DNA of 64,000 bases. Origin: Wolbachia endosymbiont (group B) of Germaria angustata. GTDB lineage: Bacteria > Pseudomonadota > Alphaproteobacteria > Rickettsiales > Anaplasmataceae. The translations under genes were made by a program, and so were the position numbers. How positions within the stretch are numbered: position 1 is the first letter of the stretch; every line of letters starts with the position of its first letter. Below the pieces are notes generated by a model that saw only the letters and a program-made list of their open reading frames with translations, had not been told where the DNA came from and made no database searches. Location of the stretch: contig NZ_OZ034691.1 in NCBI RefSeq assembly GCF_964026725.1, forward strand, positions 930,001-994,000, written 5' to 3'. Shown piece by piece: positions 48,424 through 56,480 of the stretch.

Positions 48424-48516
48424 GAAGCTACAAAAGCAATGCTGGATGATAATGTTGATATTTATCAAGTTTATTGATCTTCCTAGTGAGATTAAAGAAT
48501 TTAGTGAACTGTTATT
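48424..48516 (+). pseudogene. C-terminal remnant of an Rpn/PD-(D/E)XK transposase-family gene
   Basis: Two adjacent frames give EATKAMLDDNVDIYQV, then IKFIDLPSEIKEFSEL. Joined, they resemble the C-terminal end of the Rpn recombination-promoting nuclease family common in Wolbachia (A-K-M-L-x-D-x-D-I then L-S-x-E-E-I-x-x-L). Very short, so low confidence. Confidence 0.35.
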
Positions 48517-48581
48517 TCCAATACATAATGGGCTACTTGAGAATGTCATGTACACATCTGTACTAACAAGTAGAGGTAAAT

Positions 48582-49226
48582 CTAAGTCAGTTTAGATATA
48601 ACACTTACTTTAAAAAACTTTATTTTACGCTGATATTCTAGCGCTTTTCTGTGGTATTTTGTTGGGGTATAATTTGCAAAACTATCTTCCTTATAAGTTA
48701 AAGAGTTACACTGCTTTATATGTAACTCTATCCACTCTGCATAATCCTGATGATCAGTTGCAATAAATATTTCCCCTGTGACAAGTATTTTTTTTGCTAA
48801 TAAATTTAAAAATTCCGTATTAATTAACCGTCTTTTGTTGTGACTTCTTTTCGGCCATGGATCTGGAAAGAGAATAAAGAATTTTTCAACACTGTGGTCA
48901 GGAAAATTGACAATTAATTCTCTTGCATCTTCTGTCCATATTAAAATATTTTTTATGCTGTGTGCTTCTATGCTTTTTAGCAAGGAAGAGACCCCCTTTA
49001 AATAAGGCTCACATCCTATAAATAATAGATCAGATTCATTGAATGCCTGATGGAGCATATTTTCACCATTACCGAAACCTATTTCTACCCGTATTCTTTT
49101 TTGTAAGTCTACGATCTTTTTTATAGATTCCTTGCTGTTTTTAATAGAATACTTCTCCAAAACATTCAACTTCAACCTAGATCTTCTGGAAAATGACCTA
49201 ATCCAATTATTATTCCTAGATAGCAT
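48582..49226 (-). CDS. trmB: tRNA (guanine-N7-)-methyltransferase
   Basis: Adds the 7-methyl group to G46 of tRNA. The 214-residue protein has the SAM-binding EIGFGNGENM block, then IGCEPYLKGVSSLL, the acceptor-tRNA/SAM block FILFPDPWPKRSHNKRRLIN, and the end TKYHRKALEYQRKI. It stands alone between phage debris and rpsA. Confidence 0.95.
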   Translation of the reverse strand: MLSRNNNWIRSFSRRSRLKLNVLEKYSIKNSKESIKKIVDLQKRIRVEIGFGNGENMLHQAFNESDLLFIGCEPYLKGVSSLLKSIEAHSIKNILIWTEDARELIVNFPDHSVEKFFILFPDPWPKRSHNKRRLINTEFLNLLAKKILVTGEIFIATDHQDYAEWIELHIKQCNSLTYKEDSFANYTPTKYHRKALEYQRKIKFFKVSVISKLT

Positions 49227-49329
49227 ATCTTACATAACTTAATCTTTTATAGCTTAAACAATTCTCGAAATGAATTAATGAGAATTTACTTGTCACTAAT
49301 TATTAATATTATATAATATATGAGTTCTA

Positions 49330-50982
49330 ATGAAGTTAAAATTAAAAGGTATGGAAAGTACAGTTGCTATCAAGAGACTATTATCAAATAGGTTCATAGA
49401 AGAGATATTTCAAGATCAATTTGATAATCAAGATAATGACTTTTGTGAAGATTCTTTTGCTAACAAAATCAAAGAAGGAGATGTGGTAGAAGGTATAATC
49501 ACAAGAAGAAATTCTAATGACATTGTGGTTGATGTTGGTTTAAAGTCAGATGGAAGAATTCTGATTAAGGAGCTCAGTTGTAATGATGATATCACTGTTG
49601 GCTCGAAAATTAGAGTTTATGTTGAAAGAATTGAAGATTACCATGGTAATGTTGTTCTTAGTCGTGAGAAAGCAATCAGAGACGAAAAATGGAATACATT
49701 GGAAGAAAGCGCAGTTACAAAAGATGAAGTAACAGGAATCATTAAACGCTCAATTAAATGCGGTTTTATTGTTGGTCTTGGTGATGGAATAAGTGCGTTT
49801 TTACCGCTGAGTCATGTGGATTTGAAGCAAATAAAAGATGCTAATCACCTTATTGAAACTGAACAAAAATTCATCGTGCTTAAAATGGATAAGAAGCAGG
49901 GGAATATTGTAGTATCAAGAAAGCTGGTATTAGAGAAATTGCATGTTGGTGAAAAAATTAAGTTTTTAGAATCTTTAAATGAAGGTGATGTAGTAGAAGG
50001 CAAAATAAAAAGCATCACTAACTACGGTGCATTTGTTGGCATTCATGAATCAGATACAGTGGGAGTTATAGATGGGCTGCTACATATTACAGATATCTCT
50101 TGGAGTAATGTAAGTCATCCATCTGCAATTTTTTCTTGTGGTCAGCATATAAAAACTAAAATTATAAAAATAGATAGAGAAAATGGAAAAATCTCCCTGG
50201 GTGTAAAACAATTAGAAGCCAATCCTTGGCAAGATCTAGAGTCAAAATGTCCAATTAACAGCGTACACAAAGGATGTGTAACGGGTATAAAAGATTGTGG
50301 ATTCATTGTTGAGATTAAACCTGGGATTGCGGGTTTGGTACACTCATCAGAAATAACTTGGAGCAAGAGTAATTTACCAATTAGTAGTTTTGTAACAATA
50401 GGACAAGAAGTGGATGTAAAAATTCTCGGTATTGACATTATTAAAAATAAGATGAGTTTAAGCACAAAAAGGTGCGTAGAGAATCCTTGGCAAGTATTTA
50501 TTGATAAATATCCTCTTGGTTCTATTGTTTCTGGTAAAGTTAAAAGCAACAATGGTTCACAAATATCTGTGACTTTTGATGATTCTGAGATATCTGAGGA
50601 TGTAGAAGGAACAATTTATATGCAAAATCTAAGTTGGTCCAAAAACAATTCAGATGAAATAAAAAAGTATAATGTAGGTGATGAAATAGAAGCAAAAGTG
50701 ATAAGGGCTAACGTAGATCGAACAAGAATTTATCTTGGATTAAAGCAAATAGAGTATGATCCTCTTGAAGAACTGATAGAGAAAGTTAAAGTAGGGGATA
50801 AAATGCAGGTTACTGTAAATAAGAGAGAGGAAAATGGTCTAATCGTTGAAATTGAGAACAATGTAACCCTTTTAGTAGATCAAGAGCATTTACCAGAAAA
50901 TAAAAAGTTTTCTATATCAGAAAAAATACAAGTGGAAGTAGTAGGTGTTGAAAAATATAATATCATATTATCTGCCAAATAA
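49330..50982 (+). CDS. rpsA: 30S ribosomal protein S1
   Basis: Brings mRNA to the ribosome. The 550-residue protein holds about six S1 OB-fold repeats, with recurrent GDVVEGxI...NYGAFVGI... units; repeats 3 and 4 (about 212-375) are the most regular, with GLLHITDISWSNVSHPS and GLVHSSEITWSK. A second Met at codon 8 (49351) could be the true start. An IHF/HU-like gene follows 19 bases downstream; rpsA-ihfB is a common order. Confidence 0.96.
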   Translation: MKLKLKGMESTVAIKRLLSNRFIEEIFQDQFDNQDNDFCEDSFANKIKEGDVVEGIITRRNSNDIVVDVGLKSDGRILIKELSCNDDITVGSKIRVYVERIEDYHGNVVLSREKAIRDEKWNTLEESAVTKDEVTGIIKRSIKCGFIVGLGDGISAFLPLSHVDLKQIKDANHLIETEQKFIVLKMDKKQGNIVVSRKLVLEKLHVGEKIKFLESLNEGDVVEGKIKSITNYGAFVGIHESDTVGVIDGLLHITDISWSNVSHPSAIFSCGQHIKTKIIKIDRENGKISLGVKQLEANPWQDLESKCPINSVHKGCVTGIKDCGFIVEIKPGIAGLVHSSEITWSKSNLPISSFVTIGQEVDVKILGIDIIKNKMSLSTKRCVENPWQVFIDKYPLGSIVSGKVKSNNGSQISVTFDDSEISEDVEGTIYMQNLSWSKNNSDEIKKYNVGDEIEAKVIRANVDRTRIYLGLKQIEYDPLEELIEKVKVGDKMQVTVNKREENGLIVEIENNVTLLVDQEHLPENKKFSISEKIQVEVVGVEKYNIILSAK

Positions 50983-51001
50983 CTTCTTGTGCTTCATATA
51001 A

Positions 51002-51280
51002 ATGGCAACGAAATCTGATATAACAGCAAGAGTGGCAAAAAAACACCTTTTGTTAGATAAGGTCATTATAGCAGCCATAGTTGATATTTTTTTTCAAGTG
51101 TTTTCAAACACGTTGAAATATCATAATAGAGTTGAAATCAGGGGGTTTGGTTCTTTTTCAATTAGAAGCTATAACTTGAAAGAAGCAAGTAATTTGACGT
51201 CACAGAAGGTTGCAAAACATCAATACTTTAAAACTTATTTTCGTAGCAGTAAAAAGTTATCCCTCTTGATAAATGAATGA
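51002..51280 (+). CDS. ihfB: IHF-beta/HU-like DNA-binding protein, divergent
   Basis: A 92-residue nucleoid protein. Place next to rpsA and the motif VEIRGFGSFSIRSYN (residues 44-58) support IHF-beta. The DNA-binding arm is unusual: an ungapped alignment puts Leu65 (in ASNLTSQK) where the family has the intercalating Pro of GRNPKTG, and the arm lacks the usual Arg and Gly residues. DNA bending may be weaker. The start at 51002 follows rpsA by 19 bases; the next gene is zapA. Confidence 0.82.
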   Translation: MATKSDITARVAKKHLLLDKVIIAAIVDIFFQVFSNTLKYHNRVEIRGFGSFSIRSYNLKEASNLTSQKVAKHQYFKTYFRSSKKLSLLINE

Positions 51281-51323
51281 AAATCTATATTGTAGATTTG
51301 AAAGTTGTACAATACAGCATCAT

Positions 51324-51641
51324 ATGCAAGTAGTAGAAATAGTTATACATAATAACACATATAAAATATCTTGCGAAAGTAAAAAGAAGGACCATTTATT
51401 ACAACTTGCTAATAGCTTCAACAAGCTAGTTAGCTCCATATCTCAAAGAACTGGAGGTAAGGGCTCAGATGCATTAAATTTCTTACTTGCAGCATTGACT
51501 CTCGAAGACAAAATTTTAGAATTAACAAAGCGATTAGACGAAATAAATCAAGAATGCAAAAAGTATAGGGAGGAAAAAAGAGTAGAATATGCTGAAGTAT
51601 TAGATAGGGTAAACAAGATTATTGGGTGCATAAGTGATTAA
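51324..51641 (+). CDS. zapA: Cell division protein ZapA
   Basis: FtsZ-ring associated coiled-coil protein. The start at 51324 gives MQVVEIVIHNNTYKISCESK, which fits the family's beta-hairpin start; an earlier ATG at 51273 adds 17 residues with no match. The 105-residue protein has DHLLQLANSFNKLVSSIS and a C-terminal coiled coil (KILELTKRLDEINQECKKYR). Its end overlaps the end of sdhE, on the other strand, by 23 bases. Confidence 0.85.
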   Translation: MQVVEIVIHNNTYKISCESKKKDHLLQLANSFNKLVSSISQRTGGKGSDALNFLLAALTLEDKILELTKRLDEINQECKKYREEKRVEYAEVLDRVNKIIGCISD

Positions 51642-51891
51642 AGCAAGCAATCAAATCAACTACCTCACTACTCAAATCAGGGGGGAGAAGTTTCTTACGA
51701 GTTATGTAACAATATAATTCGCAATCATCAAGATCAACTATTTTTTCGTATTCAATTAGTTCACTTAAGGAAAATTTATCAAGATATTTCAATGCAAAAT
51801 GCCCTAAAAGTATATCAGTTTCTTTACAACCCCTATGCCAACTCCTATACATCAGTTTTCTTCTTAATAAGGAGATATCTATCATTGTCAT
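51619..51891 (-). CDS. sdhE: Succinate dehydrogenase flavinylation factor SdhE (SDH5 family)
   Basis: Helps to attach FAD covalently to SdhA. The 90-residue protein has the RGxxE motif in YRSWHRGCKETDILLGHFA and the second-helix stretch LIEYEKIVDLDDCELYCYIT, both typical. A Met at codon 3 is another start. It is 28 kb away from sdhCD here. Confidence 0.92.
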   Translation of the reverse strand: MTMIDISLLRRKLMYRSWHRGCKETDILLGHFALKYLDKFSLSELIEYEKIVDLDDCELYCYITRKKLLPPDLSSEVVDLIACFNHLCTQ

Positions 51892-51984
51892 TAAACTTTT
51901 TTTTAATTTAAAGACTAAACTAAATACTTGTCAAGCAAGGCGCATTTTAATATACTCAACGTTTGATTAAGATTTAAAACATAG

Positions 51985-53100
51985 GTGGAATTAATTTCTC
52001 ATCAACTTAGCGCTGGAATATATTATTTTTTATCGTTTTCTTTAATAATTTCTATCATAGTATTCGTGCATGAATGTGGGCATTATATTGTCGCTAAAGC
52101 ATGCAAGGTTAAAGTTGAATCTTTTTCTATAGGCTTTGGTCCTGAAATTTTTGGTTTTAACGACAAGTCTGGAACTAGATGGAAATTAAGTGCCTTTCCA
52201 TTGGGTGGCTACGTTAAAATGTTAGGGGATACTAATGCAGCAAGCGTTCCTGTTGATCAACAAAAATTAACTGAAGAAGAAAAATTATACTCATTCCATA
52301 CAAAACCTCGATATCAAAAAGCAGCAATAGTTTTTGCAGGGCCTTTTGCAAACATGATATTTACCGTTATAGCTTTCACAATATTTTTCAGCGTGGCAGG
52401 TTATTATCGTACTCCACCAGTAATTGGTAATGTAATTGAAGAAAGTGCAGCAAAGCAAGCTGGCCTATTACCAGGTGACACTATTACACAGATCAATGAG
52501 TACAAAATAAAATACTTTGAAGATATTTCACGCGTGATAATGTCCAACCCTGAAACAAGAATAGAAATTAAGTATAGCAGAAATAACGAAGAGTACAGAA
52601 CTATTCTAACTCCGTTTATAGTTGAGGATAGAGATGTCTTTGGTAACATAATAGAAAGAAAAACTATAGGAATTACCTCAATTAATATGATAGGATTAAA
52701 ACAGTCATCTTTTCTTGGAGCTGCTAGCCTATCAGTGAATGAAACCTACCACACTATGTGTTTAACAATCAAAGCACTCTTTCAAATTGTTTTTGGTAAA
52801 AGGAGTATAAATGAAATAGGTGGGCCAATAAAAATTGCAAAATATTCAGGGCAATCAGCTAAAAAGGGACTTATTATGGTTCTATATTTTATGGCAATTA
52901 TTTCAGCTAATTTAGCTGCAATTAACTTGCTGCCAATACCACTACTAGATGGTGGGCATTTATTTCATTATATTATAGAAGCAGTTATACGTAGAGATTT
53001 GAGTTTGAAATATCAAAAATATGCAGTCACTTTTGGTGCTACCATACTGTTTTTGTTGATGGCAGTTGCAATCACAAATGATATTAGGCATCTTTTTTAA
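51985..53100 (+). CDS. rseP: RIP metalloprotease RseP (site-2 protease)
   Basis: Intramembrane zinc protease. The 371-residue protein begins with GTG. It has HExxH in FVHECGHYIVAKACKVK near residue 28, the GYVKMLGD loop, one PDZ domain (about 130-210, GNVIEESAAKQAGLLPGD), and the third zinc ligand in NLLPIPLLDGGHLFHYI. Four membrane helices are seen. bamA follows after 7 bases. Confidence 0.95.
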   Translation: MELISHQLSAGIYYFLSFSLIISIIVFVHECGHYIVAKACKVKVESFSIGFGPEIFGFNDKSGTRWKLSAFPLGGYVKMLGDTNAASVPVDQQKLTEEEKLYSFHTKPRYQKAAIVFAGPFANMIFTVIAFTIFFSVAGYYRTPPVIGNVIEESAAKQAGLLPGDTITQINEYKIKYFEDISRVIMSNPETRIEIKYSRNNEEYRTILTPFIVEDRDVFGNIIERKTIGITSINMIGLKQSSFLGAASLSVNETYHTMCLTIKALFQIVFGKRSINEIGGPIKIAKYSGQSAKKGLIMVLYFMAIISANLAAINLLPIPLLDGGHLFHYIIEAVIRRDLSLKYQKYAVTFGATILFLLMAVAITNDIRHLF

Positions 53101-53107
53101 GATACAT

Positions 53108-55438
53108 ATGAAAAAGTTATTTCACATACTAATAATATTTATTTCTTTTCCCACTCTACTTGTTGCTCTAGAAAATAAAGAAAAAGTACAGATAAAAAAT
53201 ATTAAGTATATTGGCAATGAGCGAGTAAGTGATCAAACAATAAGGTTTTATACAAAATTAGAACCAGGTAGTCATATAAATGATGATGATGTAGATTCAG
53301 TTATAAAAGATTTATACAAAACAAAGTTATTTACTAGTATTAACGCCTATATCGATGATGAAAAAAACTTAGTAGTAAAAATTCATGAGAATCCATTGAT
53401 TAACAAAGTAATATTGAAAGGCAATAAGTTATTTAACAGTAAAGAGTTGCTAAATAACGTTATCCAGTCAAAATCACTAACTATTTTCACTGAAACAAAA
53501 TTACAAAACGATTTAATAAATATAGCTACTCTTTATAGGAACAGTGGTAAAATTGGTGTTAAAATTGCATATGAGCTAGATAAGCTTGGTAGCAATAGGA
53601 TAAACCTAATTTTTAAGATAAAAGAAGGAAGAACGTCTAAAATTAAGGGTTTACGATTCATAGGTAATAAAAACTTTTCAGCAAATGAGCTAGAGCAAGT
53701 TATCAAAAGGCATAGCAATGATATATTTAGTAAGTTATTTAGAGCCATTTTTAAAAGAGGAACTCATTATTCACCTCAATATCTACTGATTAACACAGAA
53801 CTGCTTGATCGCTTCTATTCATCTAAGGGATATATTCAAAATAATATCCAACCAATTGTTGAGGTTGATAATAACAACCAAATAGAGTTAACTTTTTTGA
53901 TTGATGAAAAGCAGCAATACTTATTTGGAAATAATGAAGTTGATATTGAAACTGAGATTCAGGATTTAAGTTTAAGGGAAGAAATATTAGAATTTATCAA
54001 AGAGGAAAATAATCAAATATTTAATAGAGTTAAAATTAACAATACAGCAGAAAAAATCAGTAAACATTTAAACGAAAAAGGATATATATTTGCAAAAGTT
54101 AATCCAGAATATACACAACATAACAATATTGTGGATGTAACTTACAAAGTGCTACCAGGTAAAAAGATTTATATAAACCAAATTACCATTGATGGCAATG
54201 ACCGCACTTTAGATAAAGTAATTAGAAGAAAACTTAGCATGGCAGAAGGCGACGCATATAACACATCTGAGATTCAAAAATCACGTAGAAAACTTATATA
54301 TAGCGATTTTTTTGAAACAGTAAAAATAAATAGTTATATAGTGGATGAAAATGCAGTAAATCTTGATTTAAATGTCAAAGAAAAAAGAACTGCCTCGTTA
54401 TCTTTAACAGGTGGCATGTCTCTTCCTGGTGGAGTATTTGTTAAAACCGATTTCACAGATCGTAATTTATTTGGTAGTGGTAAAGAGGTATCTTTTGCTC
54501 TTGAAAAAAGTCAATATGTTCTTTCTACTAGTATAGACGCTGTTGAAAATAATTTTAACGATTCTGATACTTCACTAGGCATGAGTATTTTTTATGAAAA
54601 ACAAGACAAACCAAACACTACTTTCGATACCTGCAACTGGGGAGGAATAGCAAAAGTATCATATAAAATCTCAGAAAATCTAACCAATTCCTTTCAATAT
54701 TCTTATAAGTATAATCACATACACATGGACAATAAGGGTGGAAAAGATGAGGATATCTCTGAGATAATAAGAGATCAAGAAGGTGAGTATCAGGTTTCAT
54801 CAGTGGGATACACGTTAGCGTACAATAAACTGGATAACCTCTATACTCCTAAAGAGGGATATTTATTGCGTTTAAGTCAGGATATTTCAGGATTATGGGG
54901 AAATGTAAATTTCCTAAAATCTGAATTCTTATCTTTTTATACACACCCTATATTAAGCAAAATTGATGATGATATAACATTGCGCTTTAAAGTAGCAGCA
55001 GGTCATATTTTTTCCTATACTAATAAAGAGCTCAACATTGGCCAGCACTTCTTTAAAGGTGGCAATGAGATTAGAGGATTTGACCTTTCCGGCATTGGAC
55101 CAAGAGCAGAAGACAAAAATAAAAGCTCATTGGGAGGCAAAACTTATTTTAATTTAACACAGCAAGTAGATTTTCCACTATCTAAATTATACGACTATGC
55201 TGGTATCAAAGGCTCACTATTTGTTGACTATGCAACACTTTTTGGTTTAGATGAAAAGAAGGGATATAGTGGGAAATATTACGATAGTAAGCTTATAAGA
55301 GTATCACCAGGTTTTGGCTTTTCAATGCCTTCTCCTTTTGGTAGAATTAGATTAGATTTTGGGTTTCCTTTAGTAAAGGAAGCTTATGACATAATACCAT
55401 CGACAAACGTTAAAATTTCTATTGAAGCGGGGATTTAA
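53108..55438 (+). CDS. bamA: Outer membrane protein assembly factor BamA
   Basis: Inserts beta-barrel proteins into the outer membrane. I chose the ATG at 53108, which begins a signal peptide (MKKLFHILIIFISFPTLLVA); an earlier ATG at 53066 lies in rseP. The 776-residue protein has five POTRA domains (about 25-420, each with a KGNKLFNS or IDGNDRT-type turn) and the barrel with ERTAS-like KEKRTASLSLTGG, GNEIRGFDLSGIGPR (lid loop with the conserved RGF), and a closing strand ending NVKISIEAGI. skp starts right after its stop. Confidence 0.97.
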   Translation: MKKLFHILIIFISFPTLLVALENKEKVQIKNIKYIGNERVSDQTIRFYTKLEPGSHINDDDVDSVIKDLYKTKLFTSINAYIDDEKNLVVKIHENPLINKVILKGNKLFNSKELLNNVIQSKSLTIFTETKLQNDLINIATLYRNSGKIGVKIAYELDKLGSNRINLIFKIKEGRTSKIKGLRFIGNKNFSANELEQVIKRHSNDIFSKLFRAIFKRGTHYSPQYLLINTELLDRFYSSKGYIQNNIQPIVEVDNNNQIELTFLIDEKQQYLFGNNEVDIETEIQDLSLREEILEFIKEENNQIFNRVKINNTAEKISKHLNEKGYIFAKVNPEYTQHNNIVDVTYKVLPGKKIYINQITIDGNDRTLDKVIRRKLSMAEGDAYNTSEIQKSRRKLIYSDFFETVKINSYIVDENAVNLDLNVKEKRTASLSLTGGMSLPGGVFVKTDFTDRNLFGSGKEVSFALEKSQYVLSTSIDAVENNFNDSDTSLGMSIFYEKQDKPNTTFDTCNWGGIAKVSYKISENLTNSFQYSYKYNHIHMDNKGGKDEDISEIIRDQEGEYQVSSVGYTLAYNKLDNLYTPKEGYLLRLSQDISGLWGNVNFLKSEFLSFYTHPILSKIDDDITLRFKVAAGHIFSYTNKELNIGQHFFKGGNEIRGFDLSGIGPRAEDKNKSSLGGKTYFNLTQQVDFPLSKLYDYAGIKGSLFVDYATLFGLDEKKGYSGKYYDSKLIRVSPGFGFSMPSPFGRIRLDFGFPLVKEAYDIIPSTNVKISIEAGI

Positions 55439-55999
55439 ATGAAATATATACAGTTATTTACATCAGTTATTGCCTTAATTATTTCCTTATTTGTGGGGTA
55501 TAAGTTTGTAGGGTATCAACCTCAGAGCACGCTTAATACAAAGGCTGCCATTATTGATAGTGATAAGGTTATCAATGAATCTCTGGCTCTGCAAAATATA
55601 CAACAACAAATAAAGGAGCAGAATTCTAGATTACAGAAGGAATTTGAAAATGAGTTAGAAAAATTTAAGCCATCGAAAGAAGAATTTGACCTTTTGTCAG
55701 AAGAAGCAAAAAAAGAAAAGACAGAACAATTTAGTAAGCATACTGTAAGTGTTAGGGATAATTACGCTAAGAAAATGTCACATTTAGAAGAAAATTATAG
55801 AGAAGCAGTAGAAAGTGTCTTTAACAAGATAAAAGAAGTTGCTAAAAAAACAGCAGAAAAAAACAACATAGATTTGGTACTATTTATTTCAAAAAAGAAT
55901 CAAGTTTTATACTCTATGGATGAAGTAGATTTATCGGATGTAGTATTAAAAAATGTAAACAAGGAAATACCCGAATTTGCTTTGCAAAACATTGAATAG
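55439..55999 (+). CDS. skp: OmpH/Skp family periplasmic chaperone
   Basis: Holds unfolded outer membrane proteins in the periplasm. The 186-residue protein has an N-terminal hydrophobic segment (about 5-23), AAIIDSDKVINESLALQNIQ (family start), a long charged coiled coil (about 55-140) and the closing strand NNIDLVLFISKKNQVLYS. No base separates it from bamA, and fabZ starts 4 bases after its stop. Confidence 0.9.
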   Translation: MKYIQLFTSVIALIISLFVGYKFVGYQPQSTLNTKAAIIDSDKVINESLALQNIQQQIKEQNSRLQKEFENELEKFKPSKEEFDLLSEEAKKEKTEQFSKHTVSVRDNYAKKMSHLEENYREAVESVFNKIKEVAKKTAEKNNIDLVLFISKKNQVLYSMDEVDLSDVVLKNVNKEIPEFALQNIE

Positions 56000-56003
56000 A
56001 CTT

Positions 56004-56435
56004 ATGCAATGTAATATCAATGATATTATAAAAATACTACCACATTCTTATCCTTTTCTCTTAGTAGATAGGGTTATAGAATGCGATCCTGGTATGAGTA
56101 TAAAAGCAATTAAAAACGTGACTTTCAACGAGCAATTTTTTATTGGTCATTTTCCTAGCCATCCGATAATGCCAGGAGTTTTGATAATTGAGTCTTTAGC
56201 TCAGGCATCTGCTATATGTGTTCTCGGTAAAAAAACAGTAGAAAATAAAGTTGTATACTTTATGTCCATTGAAAACGCAAAATTCAGAAAGCCAGTCACT
56301 CCAGGAGATACCTTAATTCTTCAATCTAACTTTGAAGGCTTGCGTTTAGGTGTATACAAATTTAAGTGTGTTGCATCTGTTGGAAAAGAAGAGGTTGCAG
56401 GAGCAACAATCTTAGCAAAACTGCAAGATAAATAA
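56004..56435 (+). CDS. fabZ: 3-hydroxyacyl-ACP dehydratase FabZ
   Basis: Dehydration step in fatty acid elongation. The start at 56004 gives MQCNINDIIKILPHSYPFLL, which fits the family; an earlier ATG at 55977 lies inside skp. The 143-residue protein has the hot-dog helix with catalytic His and Glu in FPSHPIMPGVLIIESLAQAS. In other bacteria this operon is bamA-skp-lpxD-fabZ-lpxA; both lpx genes are missing here. Confidence 0.96.
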   Translation: MQCNINDIIKILPHSYPFLLVDRVIECDPGMSIKAIKNVTFNEQFFIGHFPSHPIMPGVLIIESLAQASAICVLGKKTVENKVVYFMSIENAKFRKPVTPGDTLILQSNFEGLRLGVYKFKCVASVGKEEVAGATILAKLQDK

Positions 56436-56480
56436 AATCTCCATCTATAAGAAACAGTATGTACACTGTATAGTATAAAG

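Noticed and set aside
48359-48595. 78-codon frame before trmB
   Set aside because: It is a chance frame across the end of the frameshifted repair gene and the Rpn-like remnant; the recognisable residues are in other frames.
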